From the NCBI GenBank assembly GCA_017437905.1, contig JAFRWY010000040.1, positions 33,299 through 97,298 on the forward strand: a stretch of DNA of 64,000 nt, in the 5' to 3' direction. Each line of letters opens with the position of its first letter. The first letter of the stretch is position 1. The stretch comes from Eubacterium sp. (lineage in GTDB: Bacteria; Bacillota; Clostridia; Lachnospirales; Lachnospiraceae). The notes beneath the pieces are model-generated. The model searched no databases, had not been told where the DNA came from, and saw only the letters and a list, made by a program, of their open reading frames with translations. A program made the translations under genes and the position numbers. This document shows positions 42,434 through 51,533 of this stretch, in pieces.

Positions 42434-44119
42434 ATGCAAAATTTCGGTGACATTTCCAACCTGAAAAGACACGTTCTTGTTGTGGAAGACGAACTGATCA
42501 ACCGGGAGATCCTTTCGAATATCCTGTCCAAGGATTACGAGGTTCACAGCGCCGCAAACGGAGAAGAAGCCCTCCGGATCCTCCGGTCCGGAACCTGCAG
42601 TTTCTCCCTGATCCTGGCAGACCTTCTGATGCCGGTCATGGACGGATTCGAAATGATCCGCCTCCTGAAGGAGGACGAATCCCTGCGTACCATCCCGGTC
42701 ATTGTCATGACATCGGAGACGGACGCGGAGGTCCGGTCCATCAAGATGGGTGCGGCGGACTTTATCACCAAGCCCTATGACATGCCGGATGTGATCCTGG
42801 CAAGATGCGAACGGATCATAGAGCTGCAGGAGAATAAGAGCATCATCCACGGCACCGAGAAGGATCACCTGACCGGACTTTATTCCAGAGAGTATTTCGT
42901 GGAATATATCAAGCTGACCGAGAAATACAAGGCCGACAGGAAGGTGGACATCCTGGCGATCAATATCGAGCATTTCCACCTGCTGAACGAGCTGTACGGC
43001 CGCAAGGCGGGCGACAATGTGCTGATCCGGATCGGTCAGATCCTCATGGATCTCTATGACGAGATCTCCGGCATCGGCTGCCGTACCGAAGCGGACTGCT
43101 TCTACATCTACTGCGGTCACGATACGGACTATGCTTCCATTCTGAACAAACTGAACCAGGGACTTTCCGATACCTTCACCTCCCATAGGATCCGGCTTCG
43201 GATGGGGGTTTACCGGGATGCGGACAAATCCCTTATGGTGGAGAACTGGCTGGACAGGGCCAAAACCGCCTGCGACCGTATCCGGGGCGACTACAGCACG
43301 GACATCGCCATTTATAACAACGATCTTTTTGACCAGTCCAAATTCCAGGAACGTCTGATCAATGATATCGATGACGCCATCGAGCATAAGGATTTCATCG
43401 TATTCTATCAGCCGAAATATGATATCCGGGGCGATAAGCCCACCCTTCGAAGTGCGGAAGCCCTGATCCGGTGGAATCATCCCGCTCTCGGGATGATCAG
43501 CCCCGCCAGCTTTATTCCTCTTTTCGAAAGCAACGGACTGATCCAGAAGCTGGACCGTTTTGTGTGGCAGGAAGCCGCAAAGCAGATCGGCCTCTGGAAA
43601 GAGAAATACGGCGTAGCCATCCCGGTATCCGTGAATGTATCCCGGATGGACATCTACTATCCCGAACTGAAGGAGAATTTCCTCCGTCTGCTCCGGGAGA
43701 ACGACCTGTCGCCGAAGGATCTTCTGCTGGAGATCACCGAATCCGCCTATTCCGAAAATGCGGAGCAGCTGATCTCCATCGTGGAGAATCTCAGGGAAAG
43801 CGGATTTATGATCGAAATGGATGACTTCGGTTCCGGCTACTCCTCTCTCAACATGCTGACCTCCATCCCCATCGATGCGCTGAAGCTGGATATGAAATTT
43901 GTCCAGAACATGAAGAAGGACGCGAAGAGCATGAAACTGGTGGAGCTGGTTCTGGAGATCGCCGACTTCCTTCAGGTGCCCATCATCGCCGAAGGCGTGG
44001 AGACCGAGGAACAGCTGAAGCTGCTGAAGGACCGGGGCTGTGACATCATACAGGGCTACTACTTCTCAAAACCCGTTCCGCCGGAAGAATTCGCCGAATT
44101 CATCGAACGGGAATTATAA
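42434..44119 (+). CDS. Receiver, degenerate GGDEF and EAL c-di-GMP phosphodiesterase
   Basis: A 561-residue cytoplasmic protein that probably breaks down c-di-GMP under phosphorelay control. The receiver (about 10-130) has VVEDELINREIL, the acceptor Asp in LILADLLMPVMDGF and ITKPYDMPD. The GGDEF domain (about 140-290) is degenerate: the signature position reads CRTEADCFYIY. The EAL domain (about 300-555) keeps the catalytic set: SAEALIRWNHP, VNVSRMD, LLEITESAY, EMDDFGSGYSSL, LKLDMKF, AEGVETEEQ and QGYYFSKPV. ATG at 42434 follows AAGGAGA. An Hpt gene is next in the operon. Closely parallels the C-terminal half of the 1459-residue fusion at 56539. Confidence 0.94.
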   Translation: MQNFGDISNLKRHVLVVEDELINREILSNILSKDYEVHSAANGEEALRILRSGTCSFSLILADLLMPVMDGFEMIRLLKEDESLRTIPVIVMTSETDAEVRSIKMGAADFITKPYDMPDVILARCERIIELQENKSIIHGTEKDHLTGLYSREYFVEYIKLTEKYKADRKVDILAINIEHFHLLNELYGRKAGDNVLIRIGQILMDLYDEISGIGCRTEADCFYIYCGHDTDYASILNKLNQGLSDTFTSHRIRLRMGVYRDADKSLMVENWLDRAKTACDRIRGDYSTDIAIYNNDLFDQSKFQERLINDIDDAIEHKDFIVFYQPKYDIRGDKPTLRSAEALIRWNHPALGMISPASFIPLFESNGLIQKLDRFVWQEAAKQIGLWKEKYGVAIPVSVNVSRMDIYYPELKENFLRLLRENDLSPKDLLLEITESAYSENAEQLISIVENLRESGFMIEMDDFGSGYSSLNMLTSIPIDALKLDMKFVQNMKKDAKSMKLVELVLEIADFLQVPIIAEGVETEEQLKLLKDRGCDIIQGYYFSKPVPPEEFAEFIEREL

Positions 44120-44142
44120 TCCAGGAAAAGGAGGCACATACT

Positions 44143-44490
44143 ATGCTTACAATTGAAGCTTTGAAGGAATACGGCGCCGGAGTTGAGGAAGGCCTTGCAC
44201 GCTGCATGGGAAATGAAGCCTTCTACTTAAGGCTGGTCTCCGTCATACAGAACGAGAAAAACTTCGATACCTTAAAGGAAAGCCTCGAAGCCGGGAATCT
44301 GGATACGGCATTTGAAGCCGCCCATGCCCTAAAGGGCGTAACGGGAAATCTGGCGCTTACGCCGCTTTACAAACCGGTCTTCGAGATCACGGAGCTTCTG
44401 CGTGCCAGAGAGGATACCGATTACGGACCATTGTTGAAAGAGATCCTGGACAAGAAGGATCAGCTGATGAAATTGATACAGGAACCATAA
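44143..44490 (+). CDS. Histidine-containing phosphotransfer (Hpt) domain protein
   Basis: A 115-residue four-helix phosphotransfer protein. The phospho-acceptor His lies in FEAAHALKGVTGNLALTPL, the standard Hpt motif. It relays phosphate between a hybrid kinase and a receiver domain. Located 23 bases after the REC-EAL gene behind an AAAAGGAGG site, so the receiver of that phosphodiesterase is the most likely partner. No hybrid kinase is encoded nearby. An intrinsic terminator follows the stop codon at once. Confidence 0.9.
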   Translation: MLTIEALKEYGAGVEEGLARCMGNEAFYLRLVSVIQNEKNFDTLKESLEAGNLDTAFEAAHALKGVTGNLALTPLYKPVFEITELLRAREDTDYGPLLKEILDKKDQLMKLIQEP

Positions 44491-44492
44491 GC

Positions 44493-44533
44493 AAAAAAGA
44501 TGGGCAGCCCTTACCCGGCTGCCCGTCTTTTTT
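44493..44533. terminator. Bidirectional intrinsic terminator
   Basis: Stem GGGCAGCC/GGCTGCCC with loop CTTACCC, flanked by AAAAAAGA on the left and TCTTTTTT on the right. It ends the Hpt operon on the plus strand and the phosphotransferase operon on the minus strand. Confidence 0.9.
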
Positions 44534-44548
44534 GTCTGATAGCATTTC

Positions 44549-45460
44549 CTATCCTGCCACCTGCAGTATGTTCTGTATATCCTGCACACACCGGTCGATA
44601 CAGCGCTGCCGGTCCGGAAGCTCCGAATGCCGATCCATATAATCCACAACCCGGATACAGCCGAAAAGCTGCGCCCTCCGTTTTGTACTACGGATCGTCT
44701 CCTCATCCGCCCCCTCCAGATAGAGCGCGAACATCCGGTCACAGATGGTGGCCGCAGTCTCCACATCGATCCCCAGAAATGCTGCCGCCATGGGTTCTAT
44801 GGACGGAAACTGCCGGTAGGATACGTACACGGTGGCCAGTTCAAAGATCGGATCTCCCATGCAGAGTGTATCCATATCGATCAGCATCAGTTCATCACCG
44901 CAGATCAGGATATTCTTCAGATGAAAATCCGCATGCAGGATCGAGCGGCTGTCCGGCACAAGGTCAAGGATCTCCCGCAGCTTCGAATAAAGCTCCTCAG
45001 GGATCCGATCCTTTACCTTCGGCAGCCAGCCCAGTGTATTCTGCTTCATATCCGGAAGTTCTCCCGGCTCCGCTTTCATGGCATGGACCTGTTTCATCAG
45101 CTCCACGGACCGCCGGAGGAAGCGTTCAAAATGCTCCGGGGATTCCTTCATGTAATCCACGGAAGGCCTGGCATTCAGATGTTCAAACACGGTACCGTAC
45201 CGGTCACCCACCCGCACGATGTCAAAGGGGATCGCTGTGGGAATCCCCTTCACAAATGCCCAGCGGGCCAGCTCCCTTTCCTTTCGGATGGAATCCAGCG
45301 GAACATTTTCGTTGTAGACCTTAACCAGCATATCCGGTGCGGTCCGGTATACGATCCCGTGCGCCCCGCGCCCGATCTCAGGACAGCCGTCTATGCTTAT
45401 CTCCCGGATCTTATTCATGCCATTCGCCCCGTCTTTCACATTTCTGTCGAAAATGATCAT
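44549..45460 (-). CDS. APH-family phosphotransferase/kinase-like protein
   Basis: A 303-residue aminoglycoside-phosphotransferase/choline-kinase-fold protein. Visible are the Gly-rich ATP loop EIGRGAHGIVYR, the Lys in MLVKVYNE, the catalytic loop ILHADFHLKNILI and the metal-binding LIDMDTLCMGDP. It resembles the TIGR02172-type clostridial family, whose substrate is unknown; antibiotic resistance is not implied. The ATG at 45460 overlaps the TGA of the upstream gene (ATGA), suggesting translational coupling; an ATG 14 codons later (45418), nearer the conserved N-terminus, is an alternative. Confidence 0.82.
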   Translation of the reverse strand: MIIFDRNVKDGANGMNKIREISIDGCPEIGRGAHGIVYRTAPDMLVKVYNENVPLDSIRKERELARWAFVKGIPTAIPFDIVRVGDRYGTVFEHLNARPSVDYMKESPEHFERFLRRSVELMKQVHAMKAEPGELPDMKQNTLGWLPKVKDRIPEELYSKLREILDLVPDSRSILHADFHLKNILICGDELMLIDMDTLCMGDPIFELATVYVSYRQFPSIEPMAAAFLGIDVETAATICDRMFALYLEGADEETIRSTKRRAQLFGCIRVVDYMDRHSELPDRQRCIDRCVQDIQNILQVAG

Positions 45461-45996
45461 CCGATCATTTCAATATGATCGATCTTCTGGGTCTGAAGGA
45501 ACTGCTTCACCTGATCCGCATAGAGTTTATTCACGATCACCACGCTCATCTTGTACTCCTTTGCGATAAGACAGAAGTTCTCATTAAATACACGCAGGGC
45601 TGCGATATCCTTCCATTCCTGGCGCATTACGGACTTTCCGTCCTTCTTTACTTCGATCCCTTCTTCGTCCAGCTCGATCTCTCTCTTCCGCTTATCCGCC
45701 TTCATCTGCTCAACCGCCTTTTTCATCCGGATCTGGATCCCGAACCCTAAGATCGCATCAAATGCCAGGATCGCGATGGCGATGATCGTCAGTGTACTGA
45801 ATCCCCAGAAAATAACGGACGCGATCACCATGGCGGTAAGTACCGCCAGGCTGACACAGACATATATGAGTCTGCTCTTGAATCCGTCACTGATCTTTGC
45901 ATTATGGTTCCTGACCAGTCGTCCGTACTGGGAAGCGATATCCAGCGCTTCCCTGCAGGCAGCATCCGTGATTTTATTATCCAAATTGATCGTCAT
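45457..45996 (-). CDS. Two-helix membrane protein with YcxB-like domain
   Basis: A 179-residue protein with two adjacent membrane helices (about 45-90) and a C-terminal cytoplasmic domain: ELDEEGIEVKKDGKSV, a Trp in RQEWKDIAALRVF and a following FNENFCLIAKEY. This fits the YcxB-like (YcxB/DUF) pattern of small PH-like domains; function unknown. It lies between the secreted peptidase gene (13-base gap upstream) and the phosphotransferase gene (4-base overlap downstream), so the three form an operon. Confidence 0.75.
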   Translation of the reverse strand: MTINLDNKITDAACREALDIASQYGRLVRNHNAKISDGFKSRLIYVCVSLAVLTAMVIASVIFWGFSTLTIIAIAILAFDAILGFGIQIRMKKAVEQMKADKRKREIELDEEGIEVKKDGKSVMRQEWKDIAALRVFNENFCLIAKEYKMSVVIVNKLYADQVKQFLQTQKIDHIEMIG

Positions 45997-46009
45997 AAGT
46001 CATACCCTC

Positions 46010-48520
46010 TTATCCGATAAATATACCCTCTTCGTTGAAGGTGTAGGTCTCTCCGTCGATCACCTGCTTCCCGGTAACGATGTAGCCCGAAGCATCGAAG
46101 TAATACCATTTGCCGTCGATCCGCATCCACCGTTTCTTCGCATACCAGCCGGCGGTATCACCGTACCACCAGCCCTTCTCATCCTTCTTCCAGGATGCCC
46201 TCGGCTCGTAGGTCCAGGTTCCGTTCCGGTTCAGCCAGTAACCCCGGATCCACTCTCCGGATGCCATGCTTCCGTTTGCCTTCAGGTAGTACCAGTCCGT
46301 CCCGTCCTTCTTCCAGCCCGTAGCCATGGCGCCTGTGGCATTCAGGTAGTACCATTTGTTCTTATACTTCACCCATCCGGTCCGCATCTCGCCGGTGTTT
46401 TCATCCAGATAGTACCACTTCGACGCATATTTGAGCCAGCCGGTCACCATGGTTCCGTCTTCCGCATAGTAGAACCATTTGCCCTCTTCCCCGGACTGCC
46501 AGCCGGTCAGCACCTCCTGCAGCACGGTGAAATCACCTGCGGAGAGATCCGCATTCGGGGTTTCCTCACATACCTTGCTGTTATAAAGGACCGCCTCATT
46601 TCCTGCCGTATCCTTCGCAATGATCCGCTTCACGTGCCATGGGCCCGTCGAAGTTCCGTCCATAATTTCAAATACGCCTTCCCACTGCCCCGGGGTTTCT
46701 TCACTCTCACAAAGCTCCGCAATAAAAATCTCATCCGCTTTCTCAGCCTCAAACAGAGCGGAGACCGAATCCACTGCCACCTCGTCCTTTACCTGAACGG
46801 CGACACCGACCTCACTGCCGGCATAAACCGCTCCGCCGGCTCCCGGATCGACCCTCAGGGAATCTCCGTCGATCACCGGAGCTGTACTATCCTCATAGTC
46901 GTTGGCAAATGCCTTGATCCGGAAGCAGGCTTCGTATTCCGCCATATCCGTCCATACCCCGGAGGATGCCGGACGGAAGAAGCTCTGTTCCTCCTCTATG
47001 TGTGCCTTGAAATTGTAGGTCCCAAATCGATTTACTTCCGTACCGAAGGCCGTATAATCCGGGAACCGGAAGACCACCGAATAGGTTTCGCCCGGTGCCA
47101 CGATCGCCGTGTAGTCCAGCTCCGCCGTCTTACAGCCCGCTGTGGTGGAGGAGATCCGTGTTGTACCTGCACAGGTCCCGCTCTCCGGATCCGCAGGATC
47201 CGTAAGTCCCGTGTAGACAGATACATCATAATACGTCATGCCCAGATTATATGTGGTATATCCCACAGCTTTGATCTCGATGGGATGACCTGTGGTGTTC
47301 GTGAATACATTTGCCGCATGTGTTCCCGGCATGGTGTAATAATCGAGGAACGCACTATCATCGTCTCTGTCCGAGGCATCCGCGATACCACCGGTTCCAT
47401 CGTAGAAGAAGTTGTACTGATAGGTATCCGCCGGCTGAACATCAAATGCAAGGATATAATTATTGCTACCTTGTTTTACCTCCCGGCTTTCGTAGGATAT
47501 GTAGAATATCCCATGTTCATTTGCTTCCTCTCCCCAGCTGTTCTGAACGATAAATGCTCCGTCCTTCTCCGGCATAACCGTCTTCGTCTCCTCATCCGTC
47601 ACCTGAACCTCATGCTTAAAGTTCTCCTTCGGATACTCATCATCCCAGCCGATCAGAGTTACCGCGTGATTCAATCCGGAGCCGGATTCAAAGTTATAAT
47701 AGGACCGCCCTGCATCGTACGGCTCCCCTGTCTCCGGATCGATCTCATCCTGATTCATATAGTCATTGGAATGCCTTATCGCGATTGCAACCGCGCCATA
47801 CTGCATCACAAGCCCCTTCAGGATATCCGGATCCGAATTCATATACACAACGCTCTCCTGCAGCACAAGTTCATTCTTATAAGCCAGATCCGCAGAGAAG
47901 GGATTGATCGTACCGTCCCATTCATCGGAAACGATATGCTCAAACACCTTATCGATGGGTGCTGTCTCCTCCGAAGCCAGACCGCCCCAGCCTGCCAAAT
48001 GCTGCGCCCCGTAGATCGGATTCCCGCCAACGACTGCCCAATGATACGACTTATCCAGATAATTCATGTCGCCTTCCGTATTGCCCAAAGGATCCACCAC
48101 CCGCCAATAGAAAAACTGAGCCAGGTGCCCCGGAGAAAGCTCTGTCACGGGAACAACCTCCCCCGTAGTCTCGTACATTTCCTTTGCATATGAATACTCG
48201 CAGGCCGTTGTCGTGGAGAAGGCCCAGCAGAGAGCGCTGTTCTTCTGATCCTTGATCTTGATATCCTTCCCCCAGGGCTGCTCATCCGCACGATACCGCT
48301 TGGCGTAAGACTCCCCCGCCCTCAGCAACGGTGCAGACCTTCCCGACTGGGGAACCACGTAAAGTTCCTTCTCTACCGGAATGATTCCACCTGCATATTC
48401 TTCCGGCTCCGCTTCACTTTCCTCCGCGGAGACCACCCCCATATTCATGCCGATCATGGCAAGCGCCATTCCGGCAATAACCGGGAAACCGTATAGTTTC
48501 TTTCGAAAACTTTTTCTCAT
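46010..48520 (-). CDS. Secreted papain-family (C1A) cysteine peptidase with cell-wall-binding repeats
   Basis: An 836-residue extracellular protein. A signal peptide covers residues 1-32 (ending VVSAEE). The C1A peptidase domain has the active-site Cys98 in KNSALCWAFSTT, the His in GSGLNHAVTLIGWDDEY and the Asn in FIVQNSWGEEAN. A lectin-like/beta-sandwich region (about 380-650) follows, typical of clostridial C1A peptidases. The C-terminus (about 680-836) has six or seven cell-wall-binding repeats such as WLKYASKWYYLDENTGEMRTG. It should be attached to the cell surface and degrade proteins there. AAGGAGA supports the start. The remnant at 10412-10567 carries the same repeat type. Confidence 0.93.
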   Translation of the reverse strand: MRKSFRKKLYGFPVIAGMALAMIGMNMGVVSAEESEAEPEEYAGGIIPVEKELYVVPQSGRSAPLLRAGESYAKRYRADEQPWGKDIKIKDQKNSALCWAFSTTTACEYSYAKEMYETTGEVVPVTELSPGHLAQFFYWRVVDPLGNTEGDMNYLDKSYHWAVVGGNPIYGAQHLAGWGGLASEETAPIDKVFEHIVSDEWDGTINPFSADLAYKNELVLQESVVYMNSDPDILKGLVMQYGAVAIAIRHSNDYMNQDEIDPETGEPYDAGRSYYNFESGSGLNHAVTLIGWDDEYPKENFKHEVQVTDEETKTVMPEKDGAFIVQNSWGEEANEHGIFYISYESREVKQGSNNYILAFDVQPADTYQYNFFYDGTGGIADASDRDDDSAFLDYYTMPGTHAANVFTNTTGHPIEIKAVGYTTYNLGMTYYDVSVYTGLTDPADPESGTCAGTTRISSTTAGCKTAELDYTAIVAPGETYSVVFRFPDYTAFGTEVNRFGTYNFKAHIEEEQSFFRPASSGVWTDMAEYEACFRIKAFANDYEDSTAPVIDGDSLRVDPGAGGAVYAGSEVGVAVQVKDEVAVDSVSALFEAEKADEIFIAELCESEETPGQWEGVFEIMDGTSTGPWHVKRIIAKDTAGNEAVLYNSKVCEETPNADLSAGDFTVLQEVLTGWQSGEEGKWFYYAEDGTMVTGWLKYASKWYYLDENTGEMRTGWVKYKNKWYYLNATGAMATGWKKDGTDWYYLKANGSMASGEWIRGYWLNRNGTWTYEPRASWKKDEKGWWYGDTAGWYAKKRWMRIDGKWYYFDASGYIVTGKQVIDGETYTFNEEGIFIG

Positions 48521-48601
48521 ACGTTATCTCCTTCCCACTTCTTTCCCGGAGTCCCGGGGTATCCGAAAAGCCCCCCCGGAATTCCGTGTTCAGATAGCGT
48601 A

Positions 48602-48630
48602 AGTATAGCATAAAACAGTGTCATTTGACA
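48602..48630 (-). promoter_or_regulatory. Extended -10 promoter of the peptidase operon
   Basis: On the minus strand TGC precedes TATACT (48602-48607), an extended -10 element. The -35 position (48625-48630, TGTCAA) is poor. The leader to the start codon is about 80 bases. Confidence 0.45.
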
Positions 48631-48653
48631 GACATAGAGAGAGGAAATATGAC

Positions 48654-48693
48654 AAACGACCGGATTCCTGTTCCCACAGGTTCCCGGTCGTTT
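48654..48693 (-). terminator. Hairpin at the end of the hexuronate operon
   Basis: Perfect 10-bp arms AAACGACCGG and CCGGTCGTTT, with an inner CCTGT/ACAGG stem. On the minus strand it follows the uxaC stop by about 30 bases and runs into TTTGTCATATTT. The T-run is short, so termination strength is uncertain. Confidence 0.65.
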
Positions 48694-48724
48694 CTCATGC
48701 TCCCCGATCATAACATTCGTACAT

Positions 48725-50023
48725 TCAGTTTTCGGTGCGTCGGAAGAATCTCACTGCATTTTCATAGCAGACATCCTGCACAAGTCTTCCCAGATTCTCC
48801 ATATCCGCCGGCCATAAACCGTCTTCCACCATCCTTCCCAGTTTACGGCAGAGGATCCTTCGGAAATACTCATGTCTCGGAAATGAAGTGAAGCTTCTGG
48901 AATCCGTGAGCATACCCACAGACGCCGCAAGACTTCCCGTCTCCATCAGCTCATCCAGCTGATCCCCGATCCCCCGGAGCATATCGTTGAACCACCAGGC
49001 TGCGCCATACTGCATCTTCGGCGCATAGTTCACTGCCATGGTGGAAAGCATCCGGTTATCCGCCGGATTCAGATTATACAGAATGGTCTTCGGAAGCTTG
49101 TCCCTGCTCTCAAGCTCCCTGAAAAAAGCACTGAGGGCGGCGGGATCCGTGGTCTTTCCCACGCTGTCACCGCCTGCATCGGGACCGAAGGCCGAAAAAA
49201 GCTTCGTGGAATTATTCCGGATCGCGCCCAGATGCAGCTGCATCACGATCCCCCGCTCCGCATAGGCCGTTCCCAGTTTCAGAAACAGATCCCGGAACCC
49301 TGCATCCGTAAGGTACGGGAATTCCGGGAAACCGTGATCAGACACAAGACAGCCCTGCTCCAGGAAATGATCCAGCGCCCGGATCAGTGCCTCCGACAGG
49401 TCCTCCGTATCATATTTTCCGCAAAGAGCCTTGGCCGCTTCTCCGTGAGGCTCCGTAAGATACCTGTCCGGGCGGAAAGAGGGGCAGACCTGAAAACGGA
49501 TGGTCTCATCCTCCCGGATCCGCCGGTGCCACTCCAGTGTATCTGCCGGATCGTCCGTGGTACAAAGCACCCGGACGTTCATTTTCTCCAGCAGTGACAC
49601 GGTGTCGAACCCGTCCCCGGCAAGAAGTTCCTCCGTCTTTTCCCATATTTCCTGCGCCGTATCCGGTCCGAGAAGGGTGTCGATCCCGAAATACCTCTGC
49701 AGCTCCAGATGGATCCAGTGATACAGCGGATTTCCCACGAGCCGGGGAAGTACGCCAGCCCAGGCCCGGAACTTCTCATAGTCCCCGGCCTCTCCGGTGA
49801 TATATCGTTCCTCCACCCCCAGAGCCCGCATGGCCCGCCATTTGTAGTGGTCCGTCTCCAGCCAGAGTTCCGTCAGATTGCGGAAGCGCCGGTGCTCCGC
49901 AATATCCTTCGGAGACAGATGGTTATGATAATCAAAGATCGGCCTGTCAGCGGCATTCTTAAAATATAGCTGCCTTGCAAAGTCCGTATCCAGCAGATAA
50001 TTCGAATCCGGGAATTTTGTCAT
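48725..50023 (-). CDS. uxaC: Glucuronate/uronate isomerase UxaC
   Basis: Isomerises D-glucuronate to D-fructuronate (and galacturonate to tagaturonate). The 432-residue protein, a little shorter than the usual 460-470, has the metal-binding start FDYHNHLSPKDIAEHR, the segment VRVLCTTDDPADTLEWH, LVSDHGFPEF, MQLHLGAIRNNST and MLTDSRSFTSFPRHEYFRR. It is the last gene of a five-gene operon (kinase, gnd, SDR, LarA-like, uxaC) and starts three bases after the LarA-like gene. It supplies the entry reaction of the proposed pathway. Confidence 0.95.
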   Translation of the reverse strand: MTKFPDSNYLLDTDFARQLYFKNAADRPIFDYHNHLSPKDIAEHRRFRNLTELWLETDHYKWRAMRALGVEERYITGEAGDYEKFRAWAGVLPRLVGNPLYHWIHLELQRYFGIDTLLGPDTAQEIWEKTEELLAGDGFDTVSLLEKMNVRVLCTTDDPADTLEWHRRIREDETIRFQVCPSFRPDRYLTEPHGEAAKALCGKYDTEDLSEALIRALDHFLEQGCLVSDHGFPEFPYLTDAGFRDLFLKLGTAYAERGIVMQLHLGAIRNNSTKLFSAFGPDAGGDSVGKTTDPAALSAFFRELESRDKLPKTILYNLNPADNRMLSTMAVNYAPKMQYGAAWWFNDMLRGIGDQLDELMETGSLAASVGMLTDSRSFTSFPRHEYFRRILCRKLGRMVEDGLWPADMENLGRLVQDVCYENAVRFFRRTEN

Positions 50024-50026
50024 ATG

Positions 50027-51373
50027 CTACCCTCTTCCAAACGTCGTACAATAAACATCGCGTTTCCCCGGTTTCTTTCCATGTTCCCGGTTCGGATCAT
50101 GAAAACGCTCCCGGTCGATCCAGAGCCCCAGCGCCGGGTTGGGGATATAAAATACCTCTTCCCCGTTCACCATGTTCCGGCCATAGACCAGCTTCTCAGG
50201 ATCATAGATCTTTACCATATCGTCATATGCAGCCGCATGGAATCCCACCGCCTCCATCTCCTCCGCGGAAATCCTCCGTAATGCATAGGTAACGGAAAAC
50301 CTCCCTTCCGTGGAGCCGTGGATCAGATGTGCCGCCGCACTCATATTCTCCCGGAGATCCTGATTCTCCGGCTTCCGGAACGCCTCCAGAACAGCCTCAC
50401 GCCCCCGGTAACCGTATTTCCGGATCAGCCGGTCACACTCCGGATCCTCTCCGAACCGCCGAACGCCGGGTGCCAGTATGATCAGCTCCCCTCCGTCCGC
50501 CATCAGCATCCGTGTCCTGTAGATCGCCTTATTCCCCAGCCAGGTACTGTGGTACTCCTCCGGATCCAGCCGGACCACGCATTTCTTTATTCCCCGGTCA
50601 ATAAAATCGATATTCTTCTCCTGTGCAAGCCGGATCGCTTCGGTAAGGCATTCCCTGCCCTCTCCGATGAAAAGTCCGTGGGTCCGTACCCGTCCTTCGG
50701 GCGCAGTGGTGACCGTCAGCACCCAGAGCACCGGCCGTTCCGCCAGAAAATGCTCCGCTGCATAGTCAAAGATCTTCCGCACCGGCGTATGATCCCTTCC
50801 CATCATGCGTTCCATGCCGTAAACCGCACCGATCATATGGGAGCTGTTGATCATTTCCGCACCGCCGACCCCCACGAAGATATTCTTCGCATGATTCGAC
50901 ATGCCGATCACCTCATGCGGTACAACCTGTCCCGGAGAAATGATCAGGTCATATTCCGGATCCATGATCCGCCGGTTCACCTCCACAATGACACGCTTCT
51001 CCCAGAGGCCCTCCGTGATCTCTGACACATACTCCGCCGGAACCTCTCCGATCCGGATTACATCCTTCCGCCAGTCATGGTCGATAAAGCAGGTGCCGGG
51101 AATATCCCCGAACATGGCCTTCCGCTGCTCCTCCGACACCGGCGCATGGGTTCCAAGGGCCGGAAGGATATCCACCACGGCCCCGCGCTCAGCCAGTGTA
51201 TGATAATAGATCTGCGTGATCCGTCCCGCATTGGAATGTACCCGCGTATAATCCGGCGGTACCATCAGAACCTTCCGGAGTGTCCGCCCTTCCAGAGACA
51301 TAAGCAGTGCCTCCCGGATCTCCGCTTCGGAAAGCCCCTGCCAAGACGGGCTGATCCTGTAAATATCCTTCAT
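50027..51373 (-). CDS. LarA-family nickel-pincer epimerase/racemase, candidate gluconate/mannonate 2-epimerase
   Basis: LarA enzymes use a nickel-pincer nucleotide to invert the hydroxyl-bearing C2 of 2-hydroxy acids by hydride transfer. This 448-residue homologue keeps the likely functional set: PPDYTR with D41 and R44, GTHAP with H76, PHEVIGMSNHAKN with H153 and cofactor Lys K163, and SSH with H179. It is encoded between a fructuronate reductase-like SDR and uxaC, next to 6-phosphogluconate dehydrogenase. Because mannonate and gluconate differ only at C2, and a gluconate 2-epimerase activity is known within the LarA superfamily, interconversion of these two is the best guess. The cofactor genes larB, larC and larE are not in the window. 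Confidence 0.85.
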   Translation of the reverse strand: MKDIYRISPSWQGLSEAEIREALLMSLEGRTLRKVLMVPPDYTRVHSNAGRITQIYYHTLAERGAVVDILPALGTHAPVSEEQRKAMFGDIPGTCFIDHDWRKDVIRIGEVPAEYVSEITEGLWEKRVIVEVNRRIMDPEYDLIISPGQVVPHEVIGMSNHAKNIFVGVGGAEMINSSHMIGAVYGMERMMGRDHTPVRKIFDYAAEHFLAERPVLWVLTVTTAPEGRVRTHGLFIGEGRECLTEAIRLAQEKNIDFIDRGIKKCVVRLDPEEYHSTWLGNKAIYRTRMLMADGGELIILAPGVRRFGEDPECDRLIRKYGYRGREAVLEAFRKPENQDLRENMSAAAHLIHGSTEGRFSVTYALRRISAEEMEAVGFHAAAYDDMVKIYDPEKLVYGRNMVNGEEVFYIPNPALGLWIDRERFHDPNREHGKKPGKRDVYCTTFGRG

Positions 51374-51533
51374 ACTTCATCCTCACTGCATGCCGCTGTC
51401 CGCTCTGCCGTACTGCATGCATACCGTTTTCTGCTCCACCCGCAGTGTAATCCGCACTATGTGTCATCTCACGGTTCAAACGCCGCTCTTCATATCATCC
51501 CACACATACCCCGCGCTATGCGTCATTCCCGGC

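Noticed and set aside
44549-45460. Aminoglycoside resistance gene
   Set aside because: The fold is shared by many kinases of unrelated substrates, and the context gives no support for resistance.
45551-48193. An 880-codon open frame on the plus strand
   Set aside because: Antisense shadow of the cysteine peptidase and YcxB-like genes; no domain or ribosome site supports it.
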